From contig CM040103.1 of the NCBI GenBank assembly GCA_022496805.1, forward strand, positions 2,498,001-2,562,000: DNA of 64,000 nt. Direction: 5' to 3'. A program made the translations under genes and the position numbers. The notes under the pieces are model-generated. The model searched no databases, was not told the DNA's origin, and worked only from the letters and a program-made list of their open reading frames with translations. This DNA comes from Pohlia nutans. Lineage: Eukaryota; Streptophyta; Bryopsida; Bryales; Mniaceae. Every line of letters starts with the position of its first letter. The first letter of the stretch is position 1. This document shows, one piece after another, positions 35,202 through 47,800 of this stretch.

Positions 35202-35281
35202 AAGGCTCATCGTCGTCGATGCAATGACTCACTAATCGACTCGTTCGTCGCCATTTTGCGACTTACTTTGCTTTAGCAATT

Positions 35282-38200
35282 ATGGACACCACCACATCGT
35301 CGGAGCATCATCACAAGAAGAAGAAAAAGAAGACGTCGACGACGACGACGCCGACGCAACCGGTTCCGTTGCAGGATGTGAAGATGGATTACGTGCCGTC
35401 CAGGGACGGCCGCGCCCGCCCGTTCGTGACCTACTTCCCCACGGGGTTCGACCCTCTCAGTGGCAACGAAGACCACGGCGACGCCACTGCGGCCCTGGCG
35501 AGCGTGAAGGCGTACCAGGGGGCCGACAAGATGAAGGCCAAGCAGACGCAGCTGGTGGCGTCCACGCACGGCCAAGTCGACTTCGTGGGAGTGAACTACG
35601 CCGGCGAAGCGGCTGCTTGGCAACCTTGTAGCTACGCGTTGGGCGTGTACGACAAGGAGAAAGGCACTTTGCAGCTCGTCCCTCTCGCCGGAGAAAAGGT
35701 AGCTTACGAATTCTCTTTCTGTTACTGCGAAATTTTGTGCTCATCGCTCTTGAGTCGTTTCTGAATTTACTCCCTCCGTCCCTAAGTTATTGTCCAACTT
35801 GTTTGCTTGGTATTTCTTTGAGCCAATTTCATTGATCATATTGTAAGAAACATGATTCAAAAAGGTTCCAAATTAGGTCACTAGAATGATTGAAGAACAT
35901 TGCATGTGTTCATTGCAACCTAAATAAAATTAGCCGCAAGGAAGTATTTTTTTGACCTACTTAAAAAAGCATTTTCAAACATGGGACGGAGGGAGTATAT
36001 CTTTACAGGGATTCTGTCATTTCAAGAATATGGCAATTGTTGAGTAGTCAATGTTCGCTCAACGTTTCCTTATATCATTTCGCATACCAACGTTCTACTG
36101 GAATCGGGATCCATGCAAATTTGGTTTTGATTGCTTTTACATTTTCTTTTCCCCCTCATCAATCAGATTCTGAGTTGATTAACCCGTAAGCGTCCACTGT
36201 GTATTTTCTGTAGTGTAGGAAAATTGGACCCCCTGCTGCAAAGCATCTGTTTGGATCTTGTAGTATCGAACAAGAGCTTTTAAATGAATTGAATTGCAAT
36301 CAGAAAGACGAGGTAAAATGAGAGAATGCCACCGCTGCAAAGTTCAGTGATGCAGATGGCCATATTGGGCGTTTTAGACGCTTAGGAGTTAACTAAGGCT
36401 GAAGTGAGCTTAGCCTAACTGCTTTACGGTCTAGGTTGTCAGAATGGAGACAGGAGTTAGGGTTATGGATCGTGGTATAGCTTGCAATTGCCCCGGATCA
36501 CCATGTTTTGTACTCCTCGAGCATTCATCGGTTTCTTTCGCAACTGAGTTGACCACCTTTTTGGATTACGAACGAGTCATGTTTCTAGCTTTCTGAAGCC
36601 GTAAGGGACCAAGGTCTCATGTTTTTTATAGCATTATTGAGCAGGTCATATAGAGACTTTTTTTTTTTTCAATTATATTTATTTTTTGACCAACACATGC
36701 AATGTTCTGCACTTATTCTAGTGATACAAAATTTTGCTCCATCTGAATTATATTTCTCACAGTATGATCAATCGAATTTGTCGTTTTATAAGCAATGAAT
36801 CCTTGGTCCTGTAGGGGTTAATGTCTTAACACGTGGAGTAGGGTGTTGTTAACCATTTTAAGAATGTGACAAGCGCATACCAGAATTGTCCTGAATTAGG
36901 ATCTGTACAGATTCGGTTCTGATATACCTATCGTGTATTATATGATTGTCATTGATTTTTTTTATTTTGCCTCCTCCATCACTCGATTTTGAGTTAAGAT
37001 GCTTTGTTGACTGAGCTTAGCCTAACCGTTTTACGGTTTAGATTCTCAGAATGGAGCCAAGAGTTAGGGGCATGAATTATGAATGGGCGGATGAGGAAGA
37101 GCGTGTGGAAGATACAAGAGAACAAGAATTGGCGAAGAGGAGAATGTTGGTAGAAACATTTGGCAGCCAGAAGAGCAAAATGCGGGTGAGTCAGCGTGCA
37201 TTTTGTGTTATCTTATCGCAGTGTATGGAGTGACCATTAATTTAATGGATTTGGAGGAAATCCCACTGTACAATTCTTAGGGAAGGCTCATCTTTAGAAA
37301 TTCATGATATCTAGTCATCTTCCTATGTGCTTTTGAATCTTGTGAACACCACTTTTTTTGTGTGGAGTATATCATGTTTTTCAAGATATTTCTACTTGCA
37401 GGCACAACGAATGGAGAGAGGAATTGTCAGGGAGGATACCTTGGGAGACACTGGGGATATGGAATCTCTTTTCCAGGAAGCTGGTGAAAATGAAGCTCTT
37501 CTTACCAATGAGCAAGCTCTGCAGCAGGCCAACTTATCTGTTGTTCGCAATGTTCCGCCGCATGATATTTCTGCCAACACACCTCAAGGGGCTTACCCTC
37601 TTGACCAGCTTATCCCAGGAGAAGAATGGCAGAACTTGGATGTGCATGATCTGAAGGCAGCAGCTAAGAAAGCCCAAGATGAAGAAGTACTTCGCCAGCA
37701 GAACTATCCCAACTTTATTCTTTCTCGTCTTAGAAGGATCAGAGTTGAGGTGAGCCTGTTTCTTTTTGGTTTTCCTGACGTGTCGTGTCATCAGCTCAGG
37801 TCCTCTGCAGTGTTGATACATATAAAAGGCTAGGATGTTGTATCGGGAACCTCCCGTGTATTATCTCGTGTAGAATGTAGCCAGCGGGTACATTTGCCGA
37901 GGTGAGGTTCCCGATACTACATATGTCCCCATATAAAAACTAAAACATCTTATAGTATCTAGTGTTCTCGTACGTCTGAGGATTATTCATTCTAAGTTGT
38001 GTTTAGCAAGGTAGCAACTTAACCCCTAAATGTCTGAAAGTGCCTTTGCGGCCAGTAAAATATGGTGTATTTTGCTAGTATTTGGAATGGATCCAGACCT
38101 TTATAGGTTTGAGTTCAACACAAAAGCTGAAATTTACATCAATGTGGTTCTAGTGAGTTATTGAGATCCCAATTTAGAGCTTCTTGTTGAAAGCAAATGC

Positions 38201-38803
38201 CATTTATACGGCCACGTATCTACTATCCCCATGTGACGTTTAGGAGTTAATGTGCTGCTTAACGTGGTAGCAACTTAATGTGCTGCTTTCTCTTTGCAGG
38301 GAGATACGGAAGGCAATGATCGGCGAGCGCGAATATTAGTTTATTTGAGGCATCTGTTTACTTTTCATAAAACTCCTCATTACATACTGAGAAACGCAGG
38401 TGCGGATCCTGGTAGATTTTCTCAAGAAACGGGCATTCCTGGTATCATTGTTTCAAGCTTTTTGGACCGCTTTACAGGGGAGAGCTCTTCGGATCAGTCA
38501 CAAGTTCGCCTCCAGTCTAAGCAGCACAAAGACCTTCTGATCAGCTACTGCCTCATCTTAGGATTGGCTGTAGACGATTTTCAGACTGACCCGTATGACA
38601 TGGCCCTTGAGTTGAAGCAAGCTATAAATGCTATACGGCCTTACTATAAGGAGCTCGGGTGCAAATTTGATGCTCGATCTGCCAATGAAAGGAAAGAGCT
38701 GGGCGACCATGACAGTGGACAGGGCAAATGGAAGGTTACTCTTCCTGTGCCACTTAAGTTCCCTCAAATTACTGCTGCCAGGGGCAAGGCTCCCAGGAGG
38801 TGA
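35282..38803 (+). CDS. RPA49: DNA-directed RNA polymerase I subunit RPA49 (A49-like)
   Basis: Four exons join in phase 0: 35282-35698, 37042-37185, 37402-37749 and 38300-38803, giving about 470 residues. The protein fits the A49 subunit of RNA polymerase I, which supports rRNA transcription in the nucleolus. It has a histidine/lysine-rich start, a dimerisation-like N-terminal half (FVTYFPTGFDPL) and the ILRMEPRVRG segment. The C-terminal half has YPLDQLIPGEEW and YCLILGLAVDDFQTDP, typical of plant A49. Exon 2 must begin at TTTAG|ATTCTC, since the next AG would break phase. The stop lies within GGAG|GTGAGT, a donor-like context, so a further exon is possible. Intron 1 holds a Stowaway MITE and a TTAA MITE; intron 3 holds another TTAA MITE. 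Confidence 0.88.
35770..35995. mobile_element. Stowaway-like MITE in RPA49 intron 1
   Basis: Ends CTCCCTCCGTCCC and GGGACGGAGGGAG, flanked by TA. 226 bp. Classic Stowaway (Tc1/mariner-derived) form. Confidence 0.85.
36120..36480 (+). repeat. Decayed duplicate of RPA49 exon 2 start within intron 1
   Basis: 36390-36475 matches 36995-37085, including AGCTTAGCCTAAC, the acceptor region and AGAATGGAG; the upstream CTGAGTT context is also repeated. The copy has GTCTAG instead of GTTTAG and does not maintain the reading frame. It is therefore an intronic remnant of a tandem duplication. Confidence 0.6.
36602..36817. mobile_element. TTAA-type MITE in RPA49 intron 1
   Basis: Same family as 21609-21832 (ACCAACACATGCAATGTTCT). 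The right end is GGTCCTGTAGGGG then TTAA; the left TTAA is degraded. Confidence 0.65.
37836..37917. repeat. Short palindrome in RPA49 intron 3
   Basis: Arms TGTTGTATCGGGAACCTC and GAGGTTCCCGATACTACA around a loop of about 45 bp. Probably a miniature element. Confidence 0.55.
38023..38246. mobile_element. TTAA MITE in RPA49 intron 3
   Basis: 224 bp between TTAA sites; ends CCCCTAAATGTC and, inverted, CTCCTAAACGTC. Nearly identical to 48443-48666 in the NLR gene, so recently mobile relative to other families. Confidence 0.85.
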
Positions 38804-39456
38804 GTACCAAATGTCATCATTTAGTTGAAGTTAATATTTTCTTTAAGAACTGGGAATAGGTAGAGAATCCATTACCTGTGGCATTCTCCCCATTACCTGT
38901 GGCATTCTCCCCATTACCAGGATGGAGATTTTTAAGGTAGTTCTTCTCCCCATTTTTGTTAGGATTCCAACACACTAGAATACTTTTTGTATGAATTTTC
39001 AAAGTTTTGCTCATAGGGTGAGTAAAACCATGGGTACACTTTGATTCGTCAGCTATTGTACATTGTCAATTTGTATGATGCTGACATGTTTACAGAATTT
39101 GAATCATACTTTGGCATGACTTTCTATGTATGTATAATGTCCGTCAAATGATGTGATGACGCTGTGTGATTACGAACTTCTATTTGAGAAACTGGTGTTG
39201 TAAGATTTCAGAAGCCCCAAAAATGATGTATTGGTCAAGGTTGGGGCTCATGTATTGTGGTGTACAAGAGTTACACCTTATCTCTATTCTGTTTACTTAG
39301 GAGCCTATTTTCATAGTGAAACCTTGAATTGGATGCCATTTACCAGAATCTAGAAACCTACAATACTATCTGGTTTATGGCTGGAGTTCTGTACAGTGCC
39401 CGGAAGTATGTCCTGCAACCCCACTTTTCAACCTCACACTACCGGTAACACATTTA
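38804..39456. other. RPA49 3' flank, nothing recognised
   Basis: Contains a small tandem repeat of CATTACCTGTGGCATTCTCC near 38870-38915. No gene. A terminal RPA49 exon could lie here if the GTGAGT at its stop is used. Confidence 0.45.
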
Positions 39457-39763
39457 TTGTCTCTGCCCCACCACACCAGGGACAGACTCAAACTGTTTGG
39501 TTTTCAAAAAGTTATATGGCTAAATAGTATAAACACAGCCATAAAAGTAAATCTAGGGTAAATACTAACGCAAAGACTATGCAACTAGCCGCTTGTTACT
39601 CACTACAATGGTTCGTCCATCACTAAATTATGCATGTCACTGAACATGAAGCATTTTTGGGCCAACCTTGGCTCATTGAAAATGCGTGATTTATGAAATA
39701 ATGTCAATTTGTCCACTTTTTTAAAAATAAATCATATTCACTATACAATGGAGTTATCCTTAA

Positions 39764-40100
39764 CCCTTAAAGGTCTAAGAAGCCACATTTTGGTTGCAAC
39801 ATGGTGTTTTTTGTGTATTTGACATACAAAGTGTAAGAATTGATCTATACTCTAGTTACGAAAGTTTGTACTTGTGTTGAGCCCGATTCAATGACACATG
39901 ACAATTTCAATTTGGATCATTACTGCACCTACTACATGCTTTAGAAGTTGCAAAATGGTCATGTATTCTACATGTATGGTATCGTATTTGAGCTTGATAA
40001 GGATGAGGTATTGAAAGGACCTCCAAATGAAAGATGTTAGTTGAAGAATATTCAATCCAAAGGTGTATGTCTTGCTAAATTTTAGTACATTTTGTGTATG
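39764..40100. mobile_element. Partial copy of the 31872-32254 TTAA element
   Basis: Left end CCCTTAAAGGTCTAAGAAGC follows TTAA (39760-39763). The right end is missing and replaced by a palindromic sequence from about 40118. Confidence 0.65.
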
Positions 40101-40117
40101 TCAAAAGTCATTTTGTG

Positions 40118-40215
40118 TAAAAGGTGTGTAAGAGCTTGGTGGTCTTCAAAAGTTTTTTAACTCCTTTCCTGGTGCTAAGAAACTTTTGAAGACCACCAAG
40201 CTCTTACACACCTCT
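40118..40215. repeat. Palindrome of about 98 bp
   Basis: GGTGTGTAAGAGCTTGGTGG and its inverse flank a short loop. CTCTTACACAC is repeated in tandem on the right side. Probably a foldback MITE. Confidence 0.65.
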
Positions 40216-41814
40216 TACACACCTCTTACACACCTAATAATGATAGACCACCAAAATCTTTCACACCTTTTAACTATTTAGAGTGAATAAATAAGATTAT
40301 AGTAAAGCAAAATTCTTTGTAGATTCATCAAATTCAAGGTGACTTTAAGGATAACTCAAATAGGTGCTAAAGATCCAAATTATTGGTAGAAGATACAAGG
40401 TGTAGTTACAAATAAAATGGTATTCCTATGAATTTTTTGTATCCACACGCCATTCAAAATAAATGTATTAAAACCAGAATTTAGTTTCATTATATAATAG
40501 GGCAATTGAACACCTATGTCACCTTTTCGTGACACCAAATTGTTGGAGTAAGGAACATGGGGTCACAAAAAGTGGTGAAACTAAATTTTGGCCTTATTTT
40601 AATTCACATGCAATTCATTGCTGATCAAGGGTATTGTCGAAAATCGATCTCACGAAGGCTTGTCGCAACGGTTGTAGTACGCTACAATGTAGAACTTCTC
40701 ACTTCCTCACACGTCCTCAACTACAAAACCTAATGGATTCTCATATTGCATATAACCTTTAGTCTCCATCATTGGATACAAATGCCCTTAAAAACACAAC
40801 ACGAAAACCCCGTCAACCGACAATAATCAAAAACTACAAAGTCTTACCAAAACAATCACAACAAACGTCTCCCCCGCTTAACAAAATCCTCCTAAAAATC
40901 TACACCAAGACTTAGTTGTCTTGATTGTTTGAGAATCTCTAATATTGAATTGCACCGCAACCTCGAAACGCTTTCACCAGTCCACCAAAAAAAATGATCT
41001 TTCAAATGAATCAAGAGCAAGGCTCTTTCAAAACAACTGTTTGATCAGAGGAACTGTCGTAAAAGATCTCTCATAAATCAAAGAGAGCTCTCTCAAAAGC
41101 GTCGTTAAGAGCAAAGACACTGAGGACGGAGGGAAAAAGAAGGATTTATATAGGAGACTTGGATACACAAACGAACACCCGAGGCTCTCTCAGAATAAAT
41201 GAATGAACAAACAAATGAGGCTTTCTCAAATGTTTATAGGACATAATCATCTCTTCCAATGTATGGTAGGAACATCAGGAACTAAAAATCTGTCTTTTAT
41301 AGAATGTCCCTATACAATTAAATCCCCCAATATGTAATAAATAACTAGGGAGTTATTTCCACGGTAGCAGACTATAGAGGGTTATAAGCCATAATCCTCT
41401 CCTTTGAGGAGGGGTTATGACTATGAACTCTCTTTTTTTCCAACCACAATGCCCAAGGAGAACAATGGGGAGGTGTATGATCATAAGACCATAATCCCTT
41501 GTGAAACTCGAGGCCTTGTGGTTTGAGGACGCCTCCGTTCTTTGCGGTGGGTCCCAATGACCCAGACCTCACATGGAAAAACCTCCCGGGGCCAGGGCTT
41601 TATTATTTGCATTGTAACAGTGCTCCATGCATGCAATGGAAGATGGTCCCTCCAAATTTAGACCATTGTGACTGTGCCACAACACTGGAGTCTGGCTCCA
41701 AGAAGCCAGAAAAAATCCCACGAGCTGGGAACGTAGAGTATACTGGGAGAGGCCCAACTCGTCAGGGCTCCCGTGATGGGAGGCGCCCGTCGTTGTCGGC
41801 GAACGCCTCCTCCA
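40216..41814. other. Intergenic DNA between RPA49 and NLR
   Basis: No gene supported. The segment 40540-41400 has a TATA-like TTTATATA and looks non-repetitive within the window; it could be a degenerate solo LTR, but no paired ends were found. Confidence 0.35.
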
Positions 41815-44800
41815 TCACGGGGGCCCCTCCTCGCAGGGCCAGGTCAAGTACATTTCCCAGGTCCTGTCCTCAGTGGACTCTGAGCCCCAGCGCACACTGC
41901 AAGGCTCCGGCACAAAATTGATGTTGCAGCTTGAGCTCACGAGCTCCCCCACGGAGGTGACCACCTCGTCGCTGGCCCCGGCAACATCCAGGGACTTGAG
42001 AGCCCCCAGTTGCTTGAAGCTCTCCGGCAGCGATTGCAGGCTGGAGCAGTCTGTCAGTTTGAGCATCAGCAGGGATCCCAAGCGCCCAAAATCGTCCGAG
42101 AGTGCACTCAAGCTCCAGCAACCTGAGTCACCGACATAACATTCAGTAGCCTTCATGCTCACTGCCTTTCCTTCATGCACTCTGCTCATCACCTTAAGCC
42201 TCCACCTGTCCACTTAGCTACTGAAGAAGTACTGTTGGGTGTACGTGGAATATACCACACCATCTACTGTAGGGCCAAGACAGGACAGTGCATGCTACTG
42301 AACGGTATGGATGCAAAAGAAAAAACTTCTGAAGTTAACCAGACAATATTTATAAGAGTTTATCACGTAGTTTAGGATCTGTATAGAATTTTAGTGAGCT
42401 TGAAGCAATGGAATAAAGATATAGTTCGTTTCCAAAACCACCACTAGCTCATTAATATTTAAAGGCATCACCACCGTGCTGAAGTTAACCAGACGTGATT
42501 CATTGATTAGGATTTTTTTACTGTACTCTAACCAGACGTTATTAGTTTCCTTACAAATTCGAAATCATTTTTTATACATGTTGATATCCCTATCATAATG
42601 AGCATACTCAAGTTGAGTCAACAATGAGAAAATACTTTTGAAGTTTACAAGAATCTTTACTAAAATTTCCACCAGAATCTTACCTGATTTTGGGAGTGGC
42701 AAGTTTTACATTATAAAAAGAAATGGGCAAATAAGTGGATGAAATCACCAAATTTTCTAAAAAAATTACTAAAATCACGACTATTTGGGTGAAAGTGTCT
42801 TATAATAAATAATTTTATGGATGAGCATATATATACAGACACACACATGGATGATTCTATTCAATTTTTACTTATCTGGCTACATTCCTAGATGTGCCCT
42901 GCCTCCACCAACTGTGATTGTAGAATCTTCAAATAAGGAAGATTTCTTCCACATACATAGATGTTTTTGTAGCAGAAAACAATTTCGTAATTAGAAATAT
43001 TCATAGGAATTGTGAGTAATTCATTAGTATTCAGTCATGATAATTACTCCCTTTGTTTGGAAATAACTATCCTGGTTTTAAAAATAAAACAATTTAATGT
43101 TTTTTTGGCCAAAAAGACCCATCACAGTACTCAAAAAATGGTCTATCTTCAATAGTAGTATGTAGTTTTTGTGTCACTCTCATTGTTTGAAGTGAACAGG
43201 GCTCTCATGTTTGAAGTATAAAACATGGGACAATTATTTTTGAAATAAAAAAAATGTCAAAAACTAGGACAATTATTTCCAGACGGAGGGAGCAAAAAAT
43301 GAAGAACGAGAATATAATACCTGCAAGTGACAGAGTGTGCAATGCAACAAGGCCACCAAAGCCGTCCGGCAGCTGAACCAAGCGCTCACACTCATCCAAA
43401 TGAAGCTCCCGGAGCGCCGAGAGTTGGCCAAACCCGTCCGGCAAGGCCGCCAGCGTCTCGCACCCGGTCAAGTCCAGGCGCTGGAGGGCAGCCAGGTGCC
43501 CAAAGTCATCAGGCAGCTCATCCAGCTTCCTACAAAACCGAAGCTCCAGAGACTGTAGCCTGCCCAACTGTCCGAAGCTCGCCGGCAGCTGCTCCAACTG
43601 CCCGCACAACGACAGGTTAAGCTCTTGCAGGGCCTGCAAGTTGCCAAAATCCTCCGGGAGCCCGTCGAGGTGACCGCATCGCCACAACATCAACTGTTGC
43701 AGCGACGTCAGCTCGCCGAACCTCCCTGGTAACGACTTCAAGTTCTTGCACCCGCCGAGGTTCAGCCGCTGCCATCGTCCACACAACCCACTTAGTGTAA
43801 GTCTAATTCTTATAGTCTACTCGAGAGAGGGGGAAGTAGTCTTGCACCACTACTCAATAGTGTAGTGTAGTGGACATTGAACCATGGGTGGGTCGAACAA
43901 ACACTTTATTCACGCTGGCCTTGAAAGAGGACCAGAGTTCTTACTACTGCTATTAGCATTCATATGCCACATGCAAACATGAACTAATCTTTTTGAAGGT
44001 CTCTTAGTAATGTACATATATACTCCCTTTGTCCTGATATAATTATCCTAGTTTTTGGCATTATTTTTCCGACATAATTGTCTTATGTTTTATACTTCAA
44101 ATGTGAATCATGTTCACTTCAAATGAGACGTACAATGAGAGACACAAAAACTACACACTACTATTAAAGATAGACCATTTTTCGAGTATTGAGTAACAAA
44201 AACAACCTTAAGTTGAAAAATGCCATTTAAACTAGGACAATTATTTCCAGACAGTATAAATGCCTCCTGAATTTATTTTTATTAATGTCTATGCTTATTT
44301 ATTAGTTGAATCTTGAACCTTGAATTCCAAATTTTATGAGATTTTCAAGTTTTTTTATGAAGGTATTACATTGTAAGTTACAGTCTAAAATTGGACAATA
44401 TCACTTCACCGCTTTCTATGGCACTTTGCTGGCAGCTGTCAAATTTATATGGATGACACTTTAGGATGGTATTTGCTGGCAGTTCTCATCTTGTCTACGT
44501 TGTATAATCTTGGATGAAAAAAATAATCGAAATTCAACATTTTTCACACTGTAACTCGAAACTGCTTGAAAATTTTACAGTTTAGTATTAAACTTTATTT
44601 TATCATGGAATTTTCATGCAATTAAAACACAAAGTCACACTAATATATGATGAATTATATAACTAGCAATTGACAACAAATTAAGTACCTGCAGGGCTGT
44701 CAAGTTTGGAAGATCCGCAGGCAGCTCTTCCAGAAGTCGACAGTCTTGAAGCTCCAGAGATTGCAGAGCCGTCAACTGTCCAAATCCGTCCGGTAGTCGC

Positions 44801-47800
44801 TGCAGATTCTCGCACGAGTTCAGGTCCAGAGTGGCCAGCATTTCCAGATCGATCAGCCATTCCGGCAGCCCCTTGAGCGTCTGGCAGTCGTTGATGATCA
44901 GGGATTTCAGAGCATCCGGGAACTGCGTCGTCGTCGTCGTCAAGCACAAATCGTTATTAAGATGATCGCTAAGTAGTGGTTTTGGTCAATGAAGACATAT
45001 CGCAACCGACATTTAGTCATTAAAAACATGCGCAAGGATCCCAGACATTTTTGCCAAGGTAAAAAGTGGATAGTTTGGCCTCATTTTTTATCCCATTCAG
45101 TATTGTGCCCAAAAGTGTACCCAAAAGTGTAGATTGGGAGTCGGGGGTTAAACTTTGACTTCCTTTCTAGAACCTTATCGGGATAACATGGTTTACCGGG
45201 GTAAAACCATGGTGCCTTTGATGGGCGTGGGGGCCAAAACAAAACTGCCCCAGGATAAAAATCCCTCATTTTTCCCCTTCCCACCCAAGTTTGGGCCCAG
45301 AGCCAAACTGTGAGGGTTCCCTGTGATGTCACATTTCCCAAAATTTCTACTAGTATACAAGCACTACTAGTATAAGGTAGAGGGCTCCAAAACCAACAGG
45401 GTTTTAATTCCAAGAGAATCTAGGGACAATAATCATCCTAAAACCTAAATCTAGATAGACCATAGATATCTTATCATTTTGGTCAACATCCAATAAGAGC
45501 TCTATGATGTGCCTAGATTTGTGTTCTAAAATAAATGCATGGTCTAAATTCTCTTGGAATTAGAACCCTGTTGGTTTTGGAGCCCTCTACCTTACAAGCA
45601 CTAGTATAAATCCGCATGCGTACCGTAACACCATAGCAGGTTCGTCACCTGGCGAACGAATATTTATTTTTTTGAAAAAATAAGGTTCACCTCTCAAAAA
45701 CTGAATTTCTCAATTTTCGTTTTTCAGCAAAAAAATCAGTAAAAATGACCTTTAATAGCTTAGAAATAACAAAATATTGCAAAAACTAATTTATTCTATT
45801 TTCGTTTTTTTGTCTTCAGAATTTTCTAATTTTTACGTTTTTTATTTTTAGAATTATTTTAGGACGAACCTGCTATGGTACTACGGTAGTAATTTCAACC
45901 CCACATGAAGGTTCAAAGAATCTAACCTTCACAAAAGATATCACAAACCTACTAAGTCATGTTTTTACAATGTTCTTTGTATGTTAAAAATATGTGTGAA
46001 AGAGGTAAGAAAAACATATAAAAAAATCATACAAAAAACATACAAAGAACATTTTAATACATCTTTCATAAATTGAATGCAGGTAATGCCCCTATAATCT
46101 CCTGTCAATCAATAAGGGAGGATTACGATCAACATACAAAAGACTAACAAAAAAGACCTACGATCACAAGAGATTGAGATTCAAACAACAACGATGAATC
46201 CATTGATGACGATGAAGTGGAAAGTGTTGCAAGTTACCTGAACTAAATCAAAATCCATGTCGACTTCACACAACTTGAGAACCGAGAGTTCCGTGAGCTG
46301 CTCCAGATGCTTGAAAGGCATGGAGCCTTGCGTGATGAACAGTTGCAGATGAGCCGGCACTTTGCTGCACTGGCCTGCAACATTTTGCTGCAGGATGAGG
46401 ATCCGCAACGACGAGCAAACCATGTCCAGCGCCTCCGCTGTTAACTCTTCCTTGCAGTTCCGTAAGCACAGCCCTTCGATTGCTTTCCGCTCCTGCTCAA
46501 TTCAAATGTTAGCATAAAACTCCCCTAAGTTGCTAAAATTTTGAGTCATTGAAACATGAACTTATGACCAACTGAAATAACACAAATTTATGTTGGCAAT
46601 CAACGGGTGGCAAATTCAAGATGTGATGAAGCAAGATCTTGGAGAAGTCGCTCTATGTATTTTTTAGCTACCACCTACAATAATAGGATATTTAACAGTA
46701 TCCTTTTTAAATTACTATAATTAGTAGTATTTCAAGAATATTCTCATTTTCATTCTTGTAATCAATTTTGAGCATCCTATATTAGTGTAATTCATTTATA
46801 AAAATTACCTTCAAAGATTTATTTGGACTCTATATTTGTTCGCACGTCATTATGGAATATTTGGAAGTGACGTCCCGTAGAGCAGGATAGTACCCCATGA
46901 TGATGAGAGTGGAGAAGCGAGGGCAACTGGTCTTTGCCAGCAGAGGAGATGCGGAGGCCGGGCTCGAGTTTGCGGCCCAGCGACACCAACAGATCGTGCA
47001 CGTGGACGCGAGCGATGTCGTCGACGTTGAGCGAGCGTTTCCTCTTCACGAACGCCAGCTCCTCCAGCTGCAGCAGGCGCTCCTCGCCGATCACGTGGTT
47101 CACAATCTCCCAAGGCAGGTCCAGGTAGTACGTGATGATGTCGAGAAACGCGCGCCGCAGGGACTGGGACAGCTGCGTGTACAGTCGGGTACAAGTTGCT
47201 TACAAACTTTTTGACTCTTCCCTCATAAAAACAAAGTCCCTTCTCTAAATCATAATGTGCTCGATATGGCACCCATGGACCTACAAATTGAAAGGGACCT
47301 TCCTACTCTGATCTTCTACTGGTAGGATTTTTTTCTTAGCATATTTGCAATCTTCAAAATCAATGCAGCCACTTGATATCTTCAAAATCGATGCAGCCAC
47401 TTGATATAGGACCTACCTACTTTCAATGCTAACGAAAAAAATTGTAAGCATGTTGTACCTGACTGTACATGCCCTGCAGCTTGCCCACGTAGCTGCTCTG
47501 GTCTTCGGTCCCGGTCACGATCAAGGAGTCTGAGCTTTGCAGCACCTCCAGCGTGTGCTTCCATGCCGAGTCCCGGTTCCGTTTCTTCAGAAACTTGCCC
47601 ACCAGCTCCAGTGCCAGCGGCATCCCCCCACACGCTTTCAGCACCTGTGCCACCTGCACACGAAACCACAATCGCCGCTTCTCTTAACCCCGGGGAAGTC
47701 ACTATCAAAAATTTAGAAACCATGAGAGAACGAATATAGGGTGTCATTTCATCATTCGAGATGAAAATTATAAATTCTTAGAAATAATATAGGGTGTTTT

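Noticed and set aside
40540..41400. Solo LTR retrotransposon
   Set aside because: No paired TG...CA ends with a target duplication, primer-binding site or second copy were found in the window.
43327..43620. Plus-strand frames rich in proline and alanine opposite the LRR exon
   Set aside because: Antisense to GC-rich LRR codons; no independent support.
46850..47272. Minus-strand 140-codon arginine-rich frame
   Set aside because: Out-of-frame reading of the MHD-region exon; the in-phase frame contains VHVHDLL.
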